NCBI GenBank assembly: GCA_051880395.1
Contig: JBJENW010000030.1
Span: 1-25,701, forward strand
From: JBJENW01 sp051880395
GTDB taxonomy: Bacteria; Bacillota; Clostridia; Lachnospirales; Lachnospiraceae
Length of the DNA: 25,701 nucleotides
Direction of reading: 5' to 3'
Below the pieces are notes generated by a model. That model saw only the letters and a program-made list of their open reading frames with translations, was not told the origin of the DNA and made no database searches. Numbering within the stretch: position 1 is the first letter of the stretch; each line of letters begins with the position of its first letter. Both the position numbers and the translations under genes were made by a program. Positions 24,362 through 25,701 of the stretch are shown in pieces.

Positions 24362-25568
24362 AATGGATGAATTATTAAAAGAAGCACTCACTCCAAGGGA
24401 CGAGCCGTCAGAACTTCTGAATCATCGGGTTCTTCAAAAAGGAAAGGAGTCTATGAATATGAATAAAAAGTCAAAGAGAAAAGTTTCAGCGGCAGCGATC
24501 GGGTTAGCCTGTTTGCTGGCATGCGGTTGTGGAACCGCTTATGCGGCATATCGGTATCTGACACCGAGTAATGTGGCACATGAGTTAAAACATGATACAT
24601 TGGAAAAAGCGTTTGAAGGAAAAGATGCAAAGATTATCAATGAATCTCAGGAATTCAATGGCTATCGGATCACATTACTTGGAATCGTATCCGGGAAAAA
24701 GCTGGTATCAGATGAGCAGTGTCATTTGGTAGTGGATGGAGAAGAAGTGAAAAATGATTACAGTTATACGGTGATCGCAGTCGAACGAACCGATGGAACA
24801 CCATTTCAGGATTATGATTCGAAAGAAATTACTGGTGTCGAAAAGCCGGATCTTTCAATCGGATTTTGTGTGAAAGGAATGGATCCATGTGAGATCAATA
24901 CTGACATTGGAGGATCCTCATTCGTAAAAGACGGAGTATACTATAATTTGATGATTACAAATAATATGGAATATTTTGCAGATAAAGATATCTATTTGCG
25001 TGTGAATTCAACAGGTGACTGGTGGAACGATGATGTCGCACTTGCATATGATTATAACGAAAAGACAGGAGAAATCACCAGAAATACGGATTATTATGGC
25101 ATCAATGCGCTATTTAAAATCCCACTGGATAAAAAGAAGGCAAACGCGAAAGCGGCACAGGAATACTTAGATTTGTATGGTCATTGGGATATAGATGGCA
25201 TGGAACGGGCAGAGAATCGAGTGCTGCGGGAAAGCATGAAAAAAATTACATTGGATAACCTGGAGCAATATGCAGAGCCAATAAAAGAAAGTGAAGAAAT
25301 TCTAAAAATTAATTCACTGGATGTCATTCATTACTCAACGCTGGTGGAGGGTTCTTCCTGTGTGAGGGATACATACAGATTGACGATTCCCGAATTATTT
25401 CCAGATCGAAAGCAGGGGAGTAAAAAACTGATTTTTCAGTATACGAGCTGTATATCTTATACAGAAGGAGAAGAAGACAGCTTAAAAAAATATATAAGAA
25501 TCGAAGAATTTACATTAAACAAAGATGATACTGTCAAGCATGTGACCTATCGCCTGAAAAATAAATAA
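24351..25568 (+). CDS. Putative membrane anti-sigma factor with large extracytoplasmic domain
   Basis: 405 residues. TTGGAGG 9 bases before ATG 24351 supports the start; it overlaps the sigma gene. Residues 1-46 are a charged cytoplasmic segment (MKDKMDELLKEAL...), the usual sigma-binding place. Residues ~47-68 form one membrane segment (VSAAAIGLACLLACGCGTAY). The remaining ~335 residues lie outside, rich in beta strands and acidic, with five cysteines and no domain I can name firmly; the layout resembles DUF4179-type proteins paired with ECF factors. The anti-sigma role is inferred from position and topology. A second strong ribosome site lies inside the gene (see separate entry). Confidence 0.8.
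   Translation: MKDKMDELLKEALTPRDEPSELLNHRVLQKGKESMNMNKKSKRKVSAAAIGLACLLACGCGTAYAAYRYLTPSNVAHELKHDTLEKAFEGKDAKIINESQEFNGYRITLLGIVSGKKLVSDEQCHLVVDGEEVKNDYSYTVIAVERTDGTPFQDYDSKEITGVEKPDLSIGFCVKGMDPCEINTDIGGSSFVKDGVYYNLMITNNMEYFADKDIYLRVNSTGDWWNDDVALAYDYNEKTGEITRNTDYYGINALFKIPLDKKKANAKAAQEYLDLYGHWDIDGMERAENRVLRESMKKITLDNLEQYAEPIKESEEILKINSLDVIHYSTLVEGSSCVRDTYRLTIPELFPDRKQGSKKLIFQYTSCISYTEGEEDSLKKYIRIEEFTLNKDDTVKHVTYRLKNK
24443..24461 (+). promoter_or_regulatory. Internal ribosome site giving a possible short lipoprotein form
   Basis: AAAGGAG (24443-24449) lies 3 bases before an in-frame ATG at 24453 and 9 before another at 24459 (residues 35 and 37 of the long form). Initiation here would produce a protein starting MNKKSKRKVSAAAIGLACL, with LLAC as a plausible lipobox, i.e. 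a lipoprotein lacking the sigma-binding segment. Confidence 0.5.
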
Positions 25569-25579
25569 TACATCTTTTT

Positions 25580-25701
25580 GGCTCTGTCGCACCCTAATTA
25601 TAAAAGAAAAATATCTCAACCTTCCGTTTCCGATACACAGTTTTCGGCGTTCACCTCGCCGAATGCCGAAAACGTCCGTATAGGAATGTTATTATTCACA
25701 C
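25580..25701 (-). other. Possible edge of an insertion sequence or a truncated gene
   Basis: GGCTCTGTCGCACCC (25580-25594) resembles the terminal repeats of some insertion sequences, for instance the GGCTCTGTTGCA-like ends of IS6-family elements. On the minus strand a frame is open from the window edge to a TGA at 25616-25618 (about 27 codons, ending AENCVSETEG), which might be a transposase tail. Within it GTTTTCGGC/GCCGAAAAC and TTCGGCG/CGCCGAA form two mutually exclusive hairpins. Too little is visible to decide. Confidence 0.28.

Overview
The window looks like chromosomal DNA from a low-to-mid GC, Gram-positive anaerobe of the Clostridia, most likely a gut Lachnospiraceae-type Firmicute. 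This is inferred from strong AAAGGAGG ribosome sites, lipoteichoic-acid-synthase-like enzymes, a YesN/AraC-style response regulator, a complete urea-type ABC transporter, NADP-type glutamate dehydrogenase, and an ECF sigma/anti-sigma pair. No rRNA, tRNA, CRISPR array or complete transposase gene was seen.

Layout. 1-2207 (minus) is a lipoteichoic-acid-synthase-like membrane sulfatase cut by the window edge. A divergent 486-bp gap follows that holds a very large palindrome (about 2305-2584). Then comes gdhA (2694-4028), a bidirectional terminator, and a second synthase-like gene facing it (4099-6252, minus). From 6610 to 11474 there is a probable three-gene envelope operon: a secreted GH25 muramidase with fibronectin-like and Big2-like domains, a small unrecognised protein, and an 842-residue anchored protein whose C-terminus looks like a C39 peptidase that has lost its catalytic residues. 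It ends in a terminator (11484-11532).

The centre (11556-21951) is a urea-uptake locus: a hybrid sensor kinase with its own receiver and Hpt domains, an AraC-type response regulator, urtABCDE, a second kinase of REC-HisKA-ATPase type without any membrane sensor, and a cytidylate-kinase-like P-loop protein, closed by a terminator at 21958-21991. I infer that the first kinase and regulator control urt transcription: a direct repeat with 21-bp register sits just upstream of an extended -10 element before urtA. The urtA leader carries a 24-bp UUCG-capped hairpin with no U-tract, and a second hairpin separates urtA from urtB.

The right end has aspA (22229-23644), a strong terminator, an ECF sigma factor overlapping a putative anti-sigma gene (23834-25568), and possibly the edge of an insertion sequence. 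gdhA, urtABCDE and aspA together give the window a nitrogen theme (ammonium assimilation, urea import, aspartate deamination), but no urease gene is present, so urea hydrolysis would have to be encoded elsewhere. The features I find most worth a second look are the giant palindrome, the degenerate C39-like protein, the urtA control region, and a strong internal ribosome site in the anti-sigma gene that could make a separate lipoprotein form.
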